From the NCBI GenBank assembly GCA_014695345.1, contig JACJOC010000086.1, positions 62,001 through 126,000 of the forward strand: a DNA stretch of 64,000 nucleotides, read 5' to 3'. The DNA comes from Cyanobacteria bacterium FACHB-471. GTDB lineage: Bacteria; Cyanobacteriota; Cyanobacteriia; Elainellales; Elainellaceae. Below, piece by piece: positions 63,324-64,000 of this stretch (positions are counted from its first letter, which is position 1; each line of letters opens with the position of its first letter). The notes beneath the pieces are model-generated. The model worked only from the letters and a program-made list of their open reading frames with translations, searched no databases and had not been told where the DNA came from. A program made the position numbers and the translations under genes.

Positions 63324-63992
63324 TTACCCTTCGTTTTGCTGAACTAAACAAGCCAGCGCCTCTTCCATCTCGACTTGAGGAAACTCTGCATAAAAGCGGC
63401 TAACACTGAGGAAGGTTTCGGGAGCGGCTAACACAATCACGCGATCGCCCCAATGCTTTAACAAACTGACCAACTCTAGAGGAGCAACCGGAGCGCAAAT
63501 CAAGATTTTTGCAGGTCGTTTTGCCCGTAGTGCCCTGGCTGCGACTGCCATTGTCATTCCCGTCGCGATGCCATCATCTACTAGAACGGCGATCGCCCCC
63601 TTGGGATCGATCTGTGGACGGCTATCAGTAAACTGTTCCAATTGCTCCCGTGCTTTAGCCTGTGCCTCTTGCAGCGCCAATCGCCAGGAGCCACCAAGCG
63701 GTTGAATAAAAGCACCCTGACGAGAGCGAATGATATGCCCATCTGCCGTGACTGCACCAATTGCTAGCTCTGGGTTTTCGGGACGAGTTACCTTTTTGGC
63801 AATCACCACATCAAGTGGACAGTTTAGCGATCGCGCCACAGGAGCCGCTACGGGCAACCCACCCCTCGGCAACGCATAGACAATAGCTCTCATAGGCAGC
63901 AGCAAGTCCAACTGTTCAACTTCCTGAAGAACGGCTTGTGCTAACTTTTCTCCAGCTTCCTGGCGATCGCGAAACAAAGGAATAGGCGGCAT
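63324..63992 (-). CDS. Phosphoribosyltransferase-domain protein
   Basis: 222 residues with the PRPP-binding motif VLVDDGIATGMTM (about 138-150) and a preceding VYALPRGGLPVAAPVARSL strand-loop. This class (often next to dienelactone-hydrolase-like genes) has unknown substrate; not an adenine or hypoxanthine enzyme by length. It ends 3 bases after the convergent GT4 stop. The start ATG at 63992 is 8 bases from the window edge, so upstream signals cannot be seen. Confidence 0.88.
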   Translation of the reverse strand: MPPIPLFRDRQEAGEKLAQAVLQEVEQLDLLLPMRAIVYALPRGGLPVAAPVARSLNCPLDVVIAKKVTRPENPELAIGAVTADGHIIRSRQGAFIQPLGGSWRLALQEAQAKAREQLEQFTDSRPQIDPKGAIAVLVDDGIATGMTMAVAARALRAKRPAKILICAPVAPLELVSLLKHWGDRVIVLAAPETFLSVSRFYAEFPQVEMEEALACLVQQNEG

Positions 63993-64000
63993 CGCTCCCT

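Overview
The window reads as the chromosome of a filamentous cyanobacterium, probably of the Leptolyngbya/Oscillatoria type (inference). The evidence is: HIP1 octamers (GCGATCGC) throughout; a ferrochelatase with a C-terminal chlorophyll a/b-binding helix; an ADP-glucose glycogen synthase; a chloroplast CSP41-like epimerase; a fused sterol-desaturase/SDR protein; and an hps-type exopolysaccharide cluster of the kind tied to hormogonium slime. There is no phage block, plasmid backbone, rRNA operon, IS element or CRISPR array. The only recombinase is a lone tyrosine integrase.

Layout. 0-6 kb: edge-truncated cupin gene, then an HTH regulator overlapping a 1666-residue kinase with two kinase cores and two receivers. 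6-18 kb: SDR, flavin amine oxidase, GNAT, hemH, integrase, a PEP-CTERM repeat protein, glgA, hemC and two cyanobacterial unknowns. 18-22.3 kb: MarR/GbsR regulator followed by a tripartite ABC exporter (adaptor, MacB-like permease, separate ATPase) with palindromes at the promoter. 23-28.7 kb: a CheB/CheR signalling cluster in which modules often fused in one protein are separate genes, interrupted by an 18-copy octamer array. 28.7-34 kb: pgsA, epimerase, surE, small membrane proteins, BrkB. 34-43 kb: GAF/PAS kinase, two tRNA-Leu genes, M48 protease, murA, a SpoU methyltransferase, a RodZ-like protein. 43.4-45.4 kb: HTH protein, DUF370-like protein and spore-photoproduct-lyase-like radical SAM protein, preceded by about 1 kb of non-coding DNA packed with AGTCT/AGACT motifs. 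46-54 kb: DJ-1/PfpI, desaturase-SDR, hybrid kinase plus diguanylate cyclase. 54-64 kb: TSUP exporter, sugar nucleotidyltransferase, GT8, HpsL-like membrane protein, three glycosyltransferases, phosphoribosyltransferase.

Signalling dominates: four histidine kinases (one with two kinase cores), a diguanylate cyclase, two CheB esterases and a CheR. The right end builds and probably exports a surface polysaccharide.

Most unusual features: the motif array at 45.4-46.1 kb, with a perfect 16-bp inverted repeat and three long imperfect direct repeats, next to an uncharacterised HTH gene; diverged direct repeats flanking the GT8 gene; a murA frame with no ordinary start codon where homology says the protein begins; and a protease gene whose last codons lie inside a tRNA-Leu gene. 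All functions are inferred from sequence; no database search was run.
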